From QHVT01 sp036389275 (GTDB lineage Bacteria > Acidobacteriota > Thermoanaerobaculia > Gp7-AA8), in the NCBI GenBank assembly GCA_036389275.1, contig DASVQE010000107.1:124001-188000 (forward strand): a stretch of DNA of 64,000 nt, given 5' to 3'. The position numbers and the translations under genes are program-made. Below the pieces are notes generated by a model, which worked only from the letters and a program-made list of their open reading frames with translations, did no database searches and was not told the DNA's origin. This document shows positions 8,241-16,161 of this stretch, in pieces (within the stretch, counting starts at the first letter, position 1; each line of letters starts with the position of its first letter).

Positions 8241-9050
8241 CTAGCTCGTGGTCGTGAGCAGATCGAGGAAGCTCTGGATCGTGTTCAGCTTGCGCTCGGA
8301 CTGCGAATAGAGTTTCGACGAGAAGATGGCCGTGGCCGCGTGCGCGGCGAGCAGCGAGAAGAGCTCGTAGTCGACGGCCGAGAACGAGTCCTTCTGCTGG
8401 AGGAGCTTGTAGATGACGATCAGGCCGATCACATGCTCCTTGATCTTCAGCGGCACCGCCGCCAGCGGCCGCTCGATCGAGATCGCGCCCGCGTCGGTGG
8501 CCTGGTTGATGTAGTAGCTCTCGCCGGTGCGCGCCACCGTGCCGAGGATGCCTTCGCCGAGGCGCGTGGAAATGTCCTCGAGGCCCGGCATCACGTCTTC
8601 GCCTTCGTAGGCGATGGCTTTCAGCTCGTTGGTCTTCTCGTCGAGCAGCAGGATCGCGAACGACTCCGCGCCGACGAGGTTGATGATGATTTCCTGGACG
8701 ATCTGAATGACTTCGCGGAAGTCGAGGGTCGAGTGCAACTGGTAGCTCGCCACGTAGAGGTTGGCGAGGTTGTTGTTCTGCTCTTCGATCTCGATGTAGC
8801 GGTTGGCGAAGTCCTTGTTCTCTTCCTCGACTTCACGGAAGCGCTGCTGGATGCGGCGGTTCTCCTCGGTGAGGTGCGAGATCTGCTCGCGCAGGCGCGA
8901 GACTTCGTCGGTGGAAACGCCCGACGTGTCGGTCTCGAGCGCGGCCACGCGGTAGCGCAGGCGCTGGTTTTCCCGCAGCAGTTGCTCGGTGAATTCCTTC
9001 CCCTTGTTGAACAGCTCGAGGAACTTTTCCGCTTTTTGTTCTTCGCTCAT
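8241..9050 (-). CDS. Coiled-coil plus GAF-domain protein
   Basis: The 269-residue product begins MSEEQKAEKF at 9050. An upstream in-frame extension to 9272 overlaps cheB and looks non-coding. Residues about 10-95 form a heptad-rich coiled coil. About 105-255 is a GAF domain, recognisable from its AESFAILLLDE strand, the GEGILGTVARTGES helix and the C-terminal LLAAHAATAIF helix. It probably senses a small molecule or partner and dimerises through the coiled coil. Its place between cheB and a CheY-like gene suggests it feeds the chemosensory cluster. Confidence 0.8.
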   Translation of the reverse strand: MSEEQKAEKFLELFNKGKEFTEQLLRENQRLRYRVAALETDTSGVSTDEVSRLREQISHLTEENRRIQQRFREVEEENKDFANRYIEIEEQNNNLANLYVASYQLHSTLDFREVIQIVQEIIINLVGAESFAILLLDEKTNELKAIAYEGEDVMPGLEDISTRLGEGILGTVARTGESYYINQATDAGAISIERPLAAVPLKIKEHVIGLIVIYKLLQQKDSFSAVDYELFSLLAAHAATAIFSSKLYSQSERKLNTIQSFLDLLTTTS

Positions 9051-9077
9051 CGATCTGACCGGCCCCGAAGTCGCGTG

Positions 9078-9106
9078 AATGTAGCACGCGCTGTCATCCG
9101 AGACAA
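9078..9106 (-). promoter_or_regulatory. Candidate promoter of the GAF-cheY-GT-C unit
   Basis: On the minus strand TTGTCT (9106-9101) and TACATT (9083-9078) are exactly 17 bp apart, each matching the consensus at 4/6 positions. The -35 box lies in the last codons of cheB. The leader would be about 20 nt. It would give the GAF protein gene transcription independent of cheB. Confidence 0.45.
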
Positions 9107-10152
9107 AGCCGCCGGATGGCGTTCGGAATGGCGCCGAGCGGCAGCACTTCGTCGACCGCGCCGGTCTTGATGGCCTCGGACGGCATGCCGAAGATGATGG
9201 CGCTCTCGGCCGACTCGGCGATGGTCTTGCCGCCGCGCTCGTGCAGCTCGCGCATGGCCGCCGCGCCGTCATCGCCCATGCCCGTCATGATCACCGCGAC
9301 GATGCGCTCGCGGCAGGCGTCGCTGGCGGTGCGGAAGAGACGATCCACCGACGGCGCGTAGAGATCGCTCGAGCCCGCGGGAAAGACGCGGAGCTGCAAG
9401 CCTTCAGCGATGCGGCGCACTTCGCTCTGCATGCCGCCCGGCGCGATGTAGACGAAGCCGGGAACGAGCATCTCGCCGTCGCGGCCTTCGCGCACTTCGA
9501 ACGGCGTGAGCTTGTTCACGCGCTCGGCGAAGAGCCGGGTGAAGGTCGGCGGCATGTGCTGCGCCACGACGAACGGCACCGGCAGCAACGGCAGCGACTG
9601 AAAGAGGTGCTGCAGCGCGGGCGGTCCGCCGGTGGAACAGCCGACGGCGACGAGCTCGATGCCTTTCGGACAGCTCTCGATCGCGGGCGGCGCGGCGGCG
9701 ACTTCCGCCTCTTCTTCCTGCACGCGGCGGCGGAGGTTCTCCATGCGCAGCTCGCCGACCTGCAGCACTTTCGCGACGAGGTCGCGCTGGATCTCCTCGA
9801 GCCGCGGCGAAACGCGGCCGCCCGGTTTGGCGATGAAGTCGAGCGCGCCGAGCTCGAGGGCTTTGAAGACGCTGCGATCGCTGGCGCGCGACGAGACGGC
9901 GATGACGGCGGTCGGGAGGTTGACCATCAGCCAGCGCAGGAAGGCGAAGCCGTCCATGATCGGCATCTCGAGGTCGAGCGTGACGACGTCGGGACGATGC
10001 TTCATGGCCTGCTTGATGCCGTCCTCGCCGTTGACGGCCGTGCCGACCACGCGAATGCGCGGCTCGGTCTCGAGCATCCGCGTGAGCGTCACGCGGTTGT
10101 ACGCCGAGTCATCGATGACCAGCGCGCGAATGGGAGGAGAAGCGGACGACAC
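9094..10152 (-). CDS. cheB: CheB chemoreceptor glutamate methylesterase/deamidase
   Basis: This 352-residue protein has an N-terminal receiver (D14, D15, phospho-acceptor D60 in LDLEMP, K109). A charged linker (about 135-160) leads to the methylesterase domain with catalytic S173 (GCSTGGPPAL), H199 (QHMPP) and D295 (TGMGDDGA). It removes methyl groups from receptor glutamates, opposing CheR. It starts with GTG after a 33-bp gap that carries its own -10-like box. CheR lies upstream, separated by one hypothetical gene. No receptor gene is in the window. Confidence 0.96.
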   Translation of the reverse strand: MSSASPPIRALVIDDSAYNRVTLTRMLETEPRIRVVGTAVNGEDGIKQAMKHRPDVVTLDLEMPIMDGFAFLRWLMVNLPTAVIAVSSRASDRSVFKALELGALDFIAKPGGRVSPRLEEIQRDLVAKVLQVGELRMENLRRRVQEEEAEVAAAPPAIESCPKGIELVAVGCSTGGPPALQHLFQSLPLLPVPFVVAQHMPPTFTRLFAERVNKLTPFEVREGRDGEMLVPGFVYIAPGGMQSEVRRIAEGLQLRVFPAGSSDLYAPSVDRLFRTASDACRERIVAVIMTGMGDDGAAAMRELHERGGKTIAESAESAIIFGMPSEAIKTGAVDEVLPLGAIPNAIRRLCLG

Positions 10153-10161
10153 GCGCAGCGG

Positions 10162-10167
10162 ATTCTA
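10162..10167 (-). promoter_or_regulatory. TAGAAT -10-like box 9 nt before the cheB start
   Basis: In the 33-bp gap before cheB, TAGAAT (10167-10162) is 9 nt from the GTG, so a transcript would have almost no leader. No clear -35 is visible. It is part of the recurrent TANNNT set. Confidence 0.3.
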
Positions 10168-10185
10168 TCCGCGAACGCGCCGCCG

Positions 10186-10647
10186 CTACTCTTCGACGAG
10201 CCGCAGCTCGGTGAAGCTCACCTCGCCGGAGTGACGACCCTGCGGCGCGAAGAAGACCAGAAGCGTCCGATGGCCGGAGCTCAGCACTTCGTCCGCGGCG
10301 TCGTCGATCGGAAAACGCGCCTCGAAGCGGCCGTCGGCAGCGACGTGGTCGAACGCGAGCGTGCCGGAGCTGCGCGTGGCGCGCGAGAGCTTGACGTCGT
10401 ACACGATGCCCGGCTGCTTCTTCACGATGCCGTCGACGACCATCACCAGCCGCCGCTTCGGATCGCGCGCCACGTCCTGCACCTGCCTGGCCAGGTCGCC
10501 GCCGAGCGGAAACGCGATGATGACCGGCACGTTCTCCAGCTGCCGGTGCTTGACGCGCCTGACCAGCGTCTGCGGCGCCCGCGGCGGCGGCGCCGCCGCC
10601 TTTTTCGCGGCAAGCAGGTGGACGGCGAGGAAAAGTGTGGCGTACAT
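10186..10647 (-). CDS. Hypothetical exported protein between cheR and cheB
   Basis: This 153-residue protein of unknown function starts with a short hydrophobic segment (MYATLFLAVHLLA) that could be a weak signal peptide. The body is rich in beta-strand pattern, such as PVIIAFPLGG, RLVMVVDGIV and HRTLLVFFAP. An AGGAG is only 1 nt before the ATG, which is unusually close, so the start is uncertain. It sits in the chemosensory run in the same direction. I recognise no family. Confidence 0.6.
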   Translation of the reverse strand: MYATLFLAVHLLAAKKAAAPPPRAPQTLVRRVKHRQLENVPVIIAFPLGGDLARQVQDVARDPKRRLVMVVDGIVKKQPGIVYDVKLSRATRSSGTLAFDHVAADGRFEARFPIDDAADEVLSSGHRTLLVFFAPQGRHSGEVSFTELRLVEE

Positions 10648-10702
10648 GCTCCTGCGCGAACGGACGCGCGGCCCGGACCATTCCGCGCGTCAGCGTGCGC
10701 CC

Positions 10703-11554
10703 CTACTTCTGGTACACCATGTCGTGCTTGAGGTGGCGGAGCTTGAACTGGGTCGAGAGCGAGATCAGCGACTCGGAGTGGCCGAGGAGGAGGTAGCCGC
10801 CGTCGACTAATCGGTTGTAGAAATTCGTTACTACAATCTTCTTCGATAAATCGTCGAAATAAATGATGACGTTGCGGCAGAAGACGACGTCGAGGTGGCC
10901 GAGGAGCGAGACCCGGCCTTCGTCGTAGAGATTGAGGCGGCCGAAGGAGATGCGGTTGCGGATCTCGTCGCGCACGCGCCAGGAGCCGTCGGGCTCGCGC
11001 GTGAAGTACTTCTCGCGCAGCTCCGGCGTGGTGGCCCGGAAGGCGTTCTCGCGGTACTGCCCGCGGCGGGCCTTGGCCAGCACCTGCTGGTTGATGTCGC
11101 TGGCGAAAATCTCGAAGGTGGCCTGCTCGTACCAGCCCGCTTCCTGCAGCAGCATCGCCAGCGAGTAAGGCTCCTCGCCCGACGAACAGCCGGCGCTCCA
11201 GATCCTCACCTTCTTCACCGTCTTGCGCGACAGCACGTCGGGGATGATCTCTTCGGTGAAGGCCTGCAACTGCGCCGGCTCGCGGAAAAAGTAGGTCTCG
11301 TTCGTGGTGACGAGATCGAAGATCTGATCGAACTCCGCGTCGGCGCGCGGATCGTACTGGAGGAAGTAAAAGTACTTCTGGAACGAGTCGAAGTTCAGCT
11401 CGCGCGCGCGCGGCGAGAGCCGCTTCTGCAGCAGGTACTTCGACGAGTCGCTGAACCACATGCCGGAGCGTTTGTAGATCTGCTCCCGCAGCAGCCGGAA
11501 GACGTCGTCCGGCAGCTCCATGTGGTGGTTCAGCGAGAGGTTGAAAGTGGACAT
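10703..11554 (-). CDS. cheR: CheR chemoreceptor glutamate methyltransferase
   Basis: This 283-residue protein has the all-helical N-terminal domain (about 10-80), the family signature TNETYFFRE, and the SAM-binding loop SAGCSSGEEPYSLAM. VVFCRNVIIYF is the catalytic-domain core and LGHSES lies near the end. It methylates receptor glutamates using S-adenosylmethionine. No TPR or other output domain is attached. It starts 10 bp after the large HEAT protein gene, so the two should be co-expressed. Confidence 0.96.
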   Translation of the reverse strand: MSTFNLSLNHHMELPDDVFRLLREQIYKRSGMWFSDSSKYLLQKRLSPRARELNFDSFQKYFYFLQYDPRADAEFDQIFDLVTTNETYFFREPAQLQAFTEEIIPDVLSRKTVKKVRIWSAGCSSGEEPYSLAMLLQEAGWYEQATFEIFASDINQQVLAKARRGQYRENAFRATTPELREKYFTREPDGSWRVRDEIRNRISFGRLNLYDEGRVSLLGHLDVVFCRNVIIYFDDLSKKIVVTNFYNRLVDGGYLLLGHSESLISLSTQFKLRHLKHDMVYQK

Positions 11555-11564
11555 GGGACGCGGT

Positions 11565-13793
11565 TCAGTCGCCGCTGCGCTTCATCGCCTGCAGGATCGC
11601 GGCGATCACCACTTCTCGCCTGCTGTCCGCCGTCCGCCACGCCTCTTCCAGCAGGTCGCGATACAGCTCCTTGTGCCGGACGAACGCTTCCGACACGTCG
11701 TCGAGGACGGCCGGGTTCTCCAGCGCCTTGAACAGATACGGGAACGACGAGCGGTCCGCCACCCGGTCGAGCGCCAGCACCGCCGACTGCTGCACGTACG
11801 TATCGGAATCCTCGAGCGCGCGATGCAGCAGCGGCAGCGCGTTGCGCTCGCCGCGCGCGCCGAGCGCCGCGGCGGCGGCGGCGCGCAGGCGCCAGTCTTC
11901 GCTCGAGAGCGCGGCGCCGAGGCGCTCGAAGACGTCATCACCCGGAACGCGCGCCAGCGCCAGCATGGCCGCGCGCTGGATCTCCGGATCGGCTTCGTCG
12001 AGGCAGCGGAAGAGGACCTCCTTCACGCGCGCGTCTTCCGACTTTCCGAGCGCCTCGATCACGGCGATGCGCACCGGCGGCGGGTCGTGCATGAGATGCC
12101 GCATCAGCGGCTCGACGGAATCGGGATGGCGATACTCGCCGAGCGCTTGCGCGGCGGCGGTGCGGATCCAGATGTCGTGATCGTCGAGCGCGCTGATGAG
12201 CGGCTCGAGGCCGGTCTCGGGGCGCAGCCGCACCACCGCGTTGATGGCCGCGAGCCGCACCGCCGTCGACTCGTCGGCGAGCGAGAGCACGAGTTGATCG
12301 GCGAAGCGGTCCTCGCCGAACTTGCCCATGAGCGAGACCGCTTTCTGCCGGATCACCGGATCGCTGTCTTTCGACGCGAGCAGCAGACCGTCGTGATAGC
12401 CCTCGCCCTGCACGTTGACGTACACCGAGAGCGAGTTGAGCTTGATCGGGATCGATGTCGACTGCAGCAGTCTCCGGATTTTCGTAAGGACGTCGTTCTT
12501 GCTTTCCGGAAAGGCGGAGACGAGCGCGGAGATCGCATTGACCGCCGCCTGTTGCGAGGCGACGTCGGGGTCGTCGAGCTTGGCCAGCAGGTAGTCGAGC
12601 GAGGCGGGATCGGGAATCTCGCCGAGGGTCTCGATGGCGAGACGCCGCACGGCCGGATTGTCGTGATCGAGGAAGTGCAGGATGCTGGGGATGGTCTCCC
12701 GACCGCCGATCACGTTGACGACGCGCAGCAGCAGCGAGACCACTTCGTCCTCGTCGGCGTTCTGCAGCGCCTCGACGATGGCCGGCACCGCCGCCGGTCC
12801 GAAATCGATCAGCGCCTGCGCGGCGGTCTCGGCGGTGTCGGGATGATCGAGATGCGCGAGCAGCACCGGCAGCGCGCGCTCGTCGCCCGACCAGCCGAGG
12901 AACTTGAGGATGAAGGCCTTCACCTCGCGCTTCGGCGTGGTGTGCAGATGCTCGATCAGCGGCGCGATCTTCTCGGCCGGGAATGACTCGCGGAAGCGGC
13001 TCTGCACGAGCTGCCGCTCGGCCTGTTCCACGATGCGCGGCTTGCTGGCCTCGGCGATGCGCACGAGCGCGCGCAGCGCGGTGAGGTTGAGCTTCTCCTC
13101 GTCGGCGATGATGCGCAGCAGGAAGTTGACGGTGCCGACGTCGGCGATCTTGCCGACCGCTTCGAGCACCGGCTTGCGCAGCGATTTCTCGGCGTAGAGC
13201 GGCAGGATGGACGGCAGCGCGGCGCGGTCGCCGATCTCGCCGAGGGCTTCGACGACGTGGAACTTGAGCCAGAGATCCTCGCGCTGGGCCAGGGCGCGCA
13301 TCAGGTGCGGCAGCGCGGTGGCGTCGCGGAACTTGCCGAGCGACGAGACGATCGACGAGGCGACGTTGACGTCGTCTTCCTTGTCGAGCAGCTCGACGAG
13401 GACGGCGAAGCCTTCGTCGCTGCGGAGATCGCCGATGAGGTTCACCAGCGAGAGCCGCACGTCGACGTCTTCTTCGCTCCGCAGTCGCGACACGATCGGC
13501 TCGATGGCCGGCGCGCCGATGCGGATCAGCGCCTCGGTGGCGGAGTTGCGTTTGCCGGCGTTCTCCGGATCGGCCAGCGCGTCGAGCAGTCCGCGCACGA
13601 TGTCGGGACGTGCGTCGCGCACCAGGCCGTCGACGATGGTCTTGCGCACGCGCCAGTCCTTGTCGCCGAGGAGCTCGAACATGAGCGGCAGGTTCCGCTC
13701 GTCGGCCGAATGCGCGACGAGGAAGGCCGCCTTCTGCCGCGCGTCGGGATCGGCGGAACGGGCCTGTTCGATGATCTGCGGATCGGCGGTCAT
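11565..13793 (-). CDS. Large HEAT-repeat scaffold protein of the chemosensory operon
   Basis: This 742-residue soluble protein is built almost entirely of HEAT/PBS-lyase repeats of about 31 residues. Examples are AQALGEYRHPDSVEPLMRHL, LSLVNLIGDLRSDEGFAVL and AIETLGEIPDPASLDYLL, more than twenty in all. There is no signal peptide, membrane helix or catalytic motif. Its ATG overlaps the stop of the degenerate receiver gene by 4 bp, and cheR follows 10 bp later. By analogy with HEAT proteins elsewhere it is probably a protein-binding scaffold or adaptor for the Che components. The role is inferred from context. Confidence 0.9.
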   Translation of the reverse strand: MTADPQIIEQARSADPDARQKAAFLVAHSADERNLPLMFELLGDKDWRVRKTIVDGLVRDARPDIVRGLLDALADPENAGKRNSATEALIRIGAPAIEPIVSRLRSEEDVDVRLSLVNLIGDLRSDEGFAVLVELLDKEDDVNVASSIVSSLGKFRDATALPHLMRALAQREDLWLKFHVVEALGEIGDRAALPSILPLYAEKSLRKPVLEAVGKIADVGTVNFLLRIIADEEKLNLTALRALVRIAEASKPRIVEQAERQLVQSRFRESFPAEKIAPLIEHLHTTPKREVKAFILKFLGWSGDERALPVLLAHLDHPDTAETAAQALIDFGPAAVPAIVEALQNADEDEVVSLLLRVVNVIGGRETIPSILHFLDHDNPAVRRLAIETLGEIPDPASLDYLLAKLDDPDVASQQAAVNAISALVSAFPESKNDVLTKIRRLLQSTSIPIKLNSLSVYVNVQGEGYHDGLLLASKDSDPVIRQKAVSLMGKFGEDRFADQLVLSLADESTAVRLAAINAVVRLRPETGLEPLISALDDHDIWIRTAAAQALGEYRHPDSVEPLMRHLMHDPPPVRIAVIEALGKSEDARVKEVLFRCLDEADPEIQRAAMLALARVPGDDVFERLGAALSSEDWRLRAAAAAALGARGERNALPLLHRALEDSDTYVQQSAVLALDRVADRSSFPYLFKALENPAVLDDVSEAFVRHKELYRDLLEEAWRTADSRREVVIAAILQAMKRSGD

Positions 13794-14662
13794 TGCGTTC
13801 CCGTCTTCAGACGCTCGAGCTCCTCGCGCTTCATCTGCACGAACTGCTGGAGCGTCTCGGTGAAGATCTCGGTGTCGCGGCGCACGCGCATCGGCACGCG
13901 CGACTCGTAGTACTGGCGACCTTCCTCGATCTCTTCGCGCAGCACCTCGAAGAAGTTGTTGTTGCGGATGCCGTCTTCGACGCGGCCCTGGTTGTAGATG
14001 ATGATGTCGGAGAGGATCAGCCGCGCCAGCCGACGCGCCTCGTCGTACTCGCGCGGCTCGACCGGCGTCTCGGCGGTGCCGCCGATCTCCGGGAAGAGCT
14101 TGCGGATGATCTGGCGGAACTCCTTCTCCGGGATCTGCTCTTCGATGTACTCGTCGGCGCCGTAGAGATTGGTCGGATTGGCGCGGAAGCGGTTCGCGCG
14201 GAAGAGCGCGCCGATGAGGATCACGCGCGTGTTCGCGAGCGACGCGTCGGCCTTGATCTCCTCGGCCACTTCGACGCCGAGCTTTCCTTTCAGATAGACG
14301 TTGACGATCACCAGCTCGGCGCGCGTGCGGCGCACGAAGTCGAGCGTCGGATCGCCGGTCTCGAAGAACGCGACCTCGAAGCCGAGGCGGCGGAGATGCT
14401 CGCCGAGGAAACTGCGGAACGGGCGCGGCTCATCGGCGATGGCCGCGACGCGGCGGCGCGGCAGCGCCGGCGGCGCGGGCGCAGGCGCGGCGGCGGGCTG
14501 CGGTGCTTCGGTTTGCGCGGCGGCGGCGTACGTGCCGCTCGCGCGCGGCTTGAGCACCATCTGGTACTCGCAGCGCGGACAGGCCACGCGCACGGGCGAA
14601 GTCAGAGGCGTCGCGATCGCGGCGCGAAAGGTCGAGCCGCACTTCCTGCACGTCAGATCCAT
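13790..14662 (-). CDS. Zinc-ribbon protein with a degenerate receiver domain
   Basis: This 290-residue protein begins with a zinc-ribbon of MJ0042 type (C5, C8, C28, C31). An Ala/Pro-rich linker (about 45-70) leads to a receiver-like domain (about 71-190). The receiver keeps an acidic pair (D77, E78) but has N121 where the phospho-aspartate should be (VIVNVYLKG), and the usual T and K positions are not conserved. It is therefore probably a phosphorylation-independent pseudo-receiver. A helical C-terminal region follows. It lies between cheW and the HEAT scaffold gene and overlaps the latter by 4 bp. Confidence 0.8.
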   Translation of the reverse strand: MDLTCRKCGSTFRAAIATPLTSPVRVACPRCEYQMVLKPRASGTYAAAAQTEAPQPAAAPAPAPPALPRRRVAAIADEPRPFRSFLGEHLRRLGFEVAFFETGDPTLDFVRRTRAELVIVNVYLKGKLGVEVAEEIKADASLANTRVILIGALFRANRFRANPTNLYGADEYIEEQIPEKEFRQIIRKLFPEIGGTAETPVEPREYDEARRLARLILSDIIIYNQGRVEDGIRNNNFFEVLREEIEEGRQYYESRVPMRVRRDTEIFTETLQQFVQMKREELERLKTGTQ

Positions 14663-14684
14663 GGTGGTTTTTCCGGAGAGGCGG

Positions 14685-15356
14685 TCACGCCATGCTCGCC
14701 GCGAGCCCTCTGCTGTCGAGTAGCTTGTCCAAATCGAGCAGGATCGTCAACGCGCCGCCCGGGCGGAAGACGCCGCGGATGGACGCATCGAGCTCGGTGG
14801 CGTGCACGACCGGGTGCGGCTCGATCTCGTTCGGCAGCGCTTTCACGACGCGCAACACGCGGTCGACGACGAAGCCGATCATCTCGCCGTCGAAGTCGAT
14901 GACGACGATGCGCGTCTCCTCGGTCGGCGCGGCGGCGGCGGGATGGCGCAGCTTGCGGCGGACGTCGACGAGCGCCACGATCGTGCCGCGCAGCGAGAGG
15001 ATGCCGACCACGGATGGATCGGCGTTCGGCACGCGCGTGACCGGCCGCGGCGTCACGATCTCGACGATGTGCTCGATCTCGATCGCGTACTGCTCGCCGG
15101 CGATGACGAACGTGAGCAGCTCGACGCGCGCCTGTTCCTCGACTTCCGACTCGCGCTCGAATAGGTCGACCTCGCGCCGCCGTCCCGCCTCCTGCTTGAA
15201 CCGCTCGAGCTTCGAGATCGACTCGGCCGCCGGCTCCGGCTGCGGCGTTTCGGGCGGTGCGACCGGCGGCTGTTCCGCGATCGGCGCCGCTTCTTCTTCC
15301 TTCTCCTTCTCCTTCTTCCCTTTCGCCTTCTTGCGGATCTTCACCAGATCAACCAT
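14685..15356 (-). CDS. cheW: CheW coupling protein with a charged N-terminal extension
   Basis: From the ATG at 15356 the product has 223 residues. About 75 N-terminal residues are a Lys/Glu-rich stretch plus a Pro-rich segment. The CheW fold follows (about 80-215), shown by LLTFVIAGEQYAIEIEHI, GILSLRGTIVALVDVRR and IGFVVDRVLRVV. CheW links CheA to receptors. The extension is longer than in classical CheW and may add a docking site. A longer ORF to 15437 overlaps the ATPase gene and is less likely. The chosen start overlaps that gene by 8 bp. Confidence 0.92.
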   Translation of the reverse strand: MVDLVKIRKKAKGKKEKEKEEEAAPIAEQPPVAPPETPQPEPAAESISKLERFKQEAGRRREVDLFERESEVEEQARVELLTFVIAGEQYAIEIEHIVEIVTPRPVTRVPNADPSVVGILSLRGTIVALVDVRRKLRHPAAAAPTEETRIVVIDFDGEMIGFVVDRVLRVVKALPNEIEPHPVVHATELDASIRGVFRPGGALTILLDLDKLLDSRGLAASMA

Positions 15357-16161
15357 GCGCGGCCTCCATGCGGTGCTCGCGCGCCGCGGCGGCGACGCGC
15401 GCCGGCTCGACGACCTCGGCGTCCTCGCCGAAGGCATCGAGCAGCGCGGTGGTGGCCAGCGTGTTGATCAGGCGCGGCACGCCGCCGCTGAGCAGGTGAA
15501 TCTCTTCCATCGCGTCGCGGCTGAACGGATTGCGCGTGCCGCCGGCGACGCGGATGCGATGCTCGATGTAGCGGATCGTTTCCTCCAGCGACAGCGGCCC
15601 GAGAGCGTAGCGCATGCCGATGCGCTGCCGCAGCGGCGCGTAGGCCTCGCGGTCAAGCCGCGCCTCGAGCTCCGGCTGGCCGACCAGCACGAGCGAGAGG
15701 AGGTTCTGATCGTCGAGCTGAAAATTCGTCAGCAGGCGGATCTCGTCGAAGGTCGCCTTCGACGGAATCAGTTGCGCCTCGTCGATGATCAGCACCGGCT
15801 CGCGCTTCTCCTCGTACAGCTCGTACAGCTTCGCGTGCAACTGCTCGACGATCTCGTGGCGGAAGCGCGCCGGCTCGATGCCGAGGCCGCGGGCGACGGA
15901 GCGGAGAAGCTGCGTCGGCGAGAGACGCGGATTGATCAGCAGCACCACCGGACGGGCGTCGCCGACGCGGTCGATGAGCGCGCGCGAGAGCGTGGTCTTG
16001 CCGGAGCCGATGTCGCCGGTCAACAGCGCGAGCTCTTTCTCCTCGACCGCGTACTCGAGCCGCGCCAGCGCCTCGGTGTGCTGCTTCGACTCGTAGAGGA
16101 ACGCCGGATCGGGCGTCTTGCCGAACGGCTTCGCGGCGAGGCCGAAGAACTCCTCAAACAT
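15349..16161 (-). CDS. ExeA-like AAA ATPase inside the chemosensory operon
   Basis: This 270-residue P-loop ATPase has Walker A GDIGSGKTT (49-57) and Walker B VLIIDEAQ (122-129), plus the family start FGLAAKPFGKTPDP and the late motif LSGGVPRLIN. It is of the ExeA/GspA type, which in type II secretion acts at the cell wall and elsewhere is found alone as a general switch. It has only the ATPase domain and no peptidoglycan-binding or membrane segment. I chose ATG 16161, which overlaps the cheA stop by 8 bp. The ORF to 16224 overlaps far more. Its presence between cheA and cheW is unusual. Confidence 0.88.
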   Translation of the reverse strand: MFEEFFGLAAKPFGKTPDPAFLYESKQHTEALARLEYAVEEKELALLTGDIGSGKTTLSRALIDRVGDARPVVLLINPRLSPTQLLRSVARGLGIEPARFRHEIVEQLHAKLYELYEEKREPVLIIDEAQLIPSKATFDEIRLLTNFQLDDQNLLSLVLVGQPELEARLDREAYAPLRQRIGMRYALGPLSLEETIRYIEHRIRVAGGTRNPFSRDAMEEIHLLSGGVPRLINTLATTALLDAFGEDAEVVEPARVAAAAREHRMEAAHG

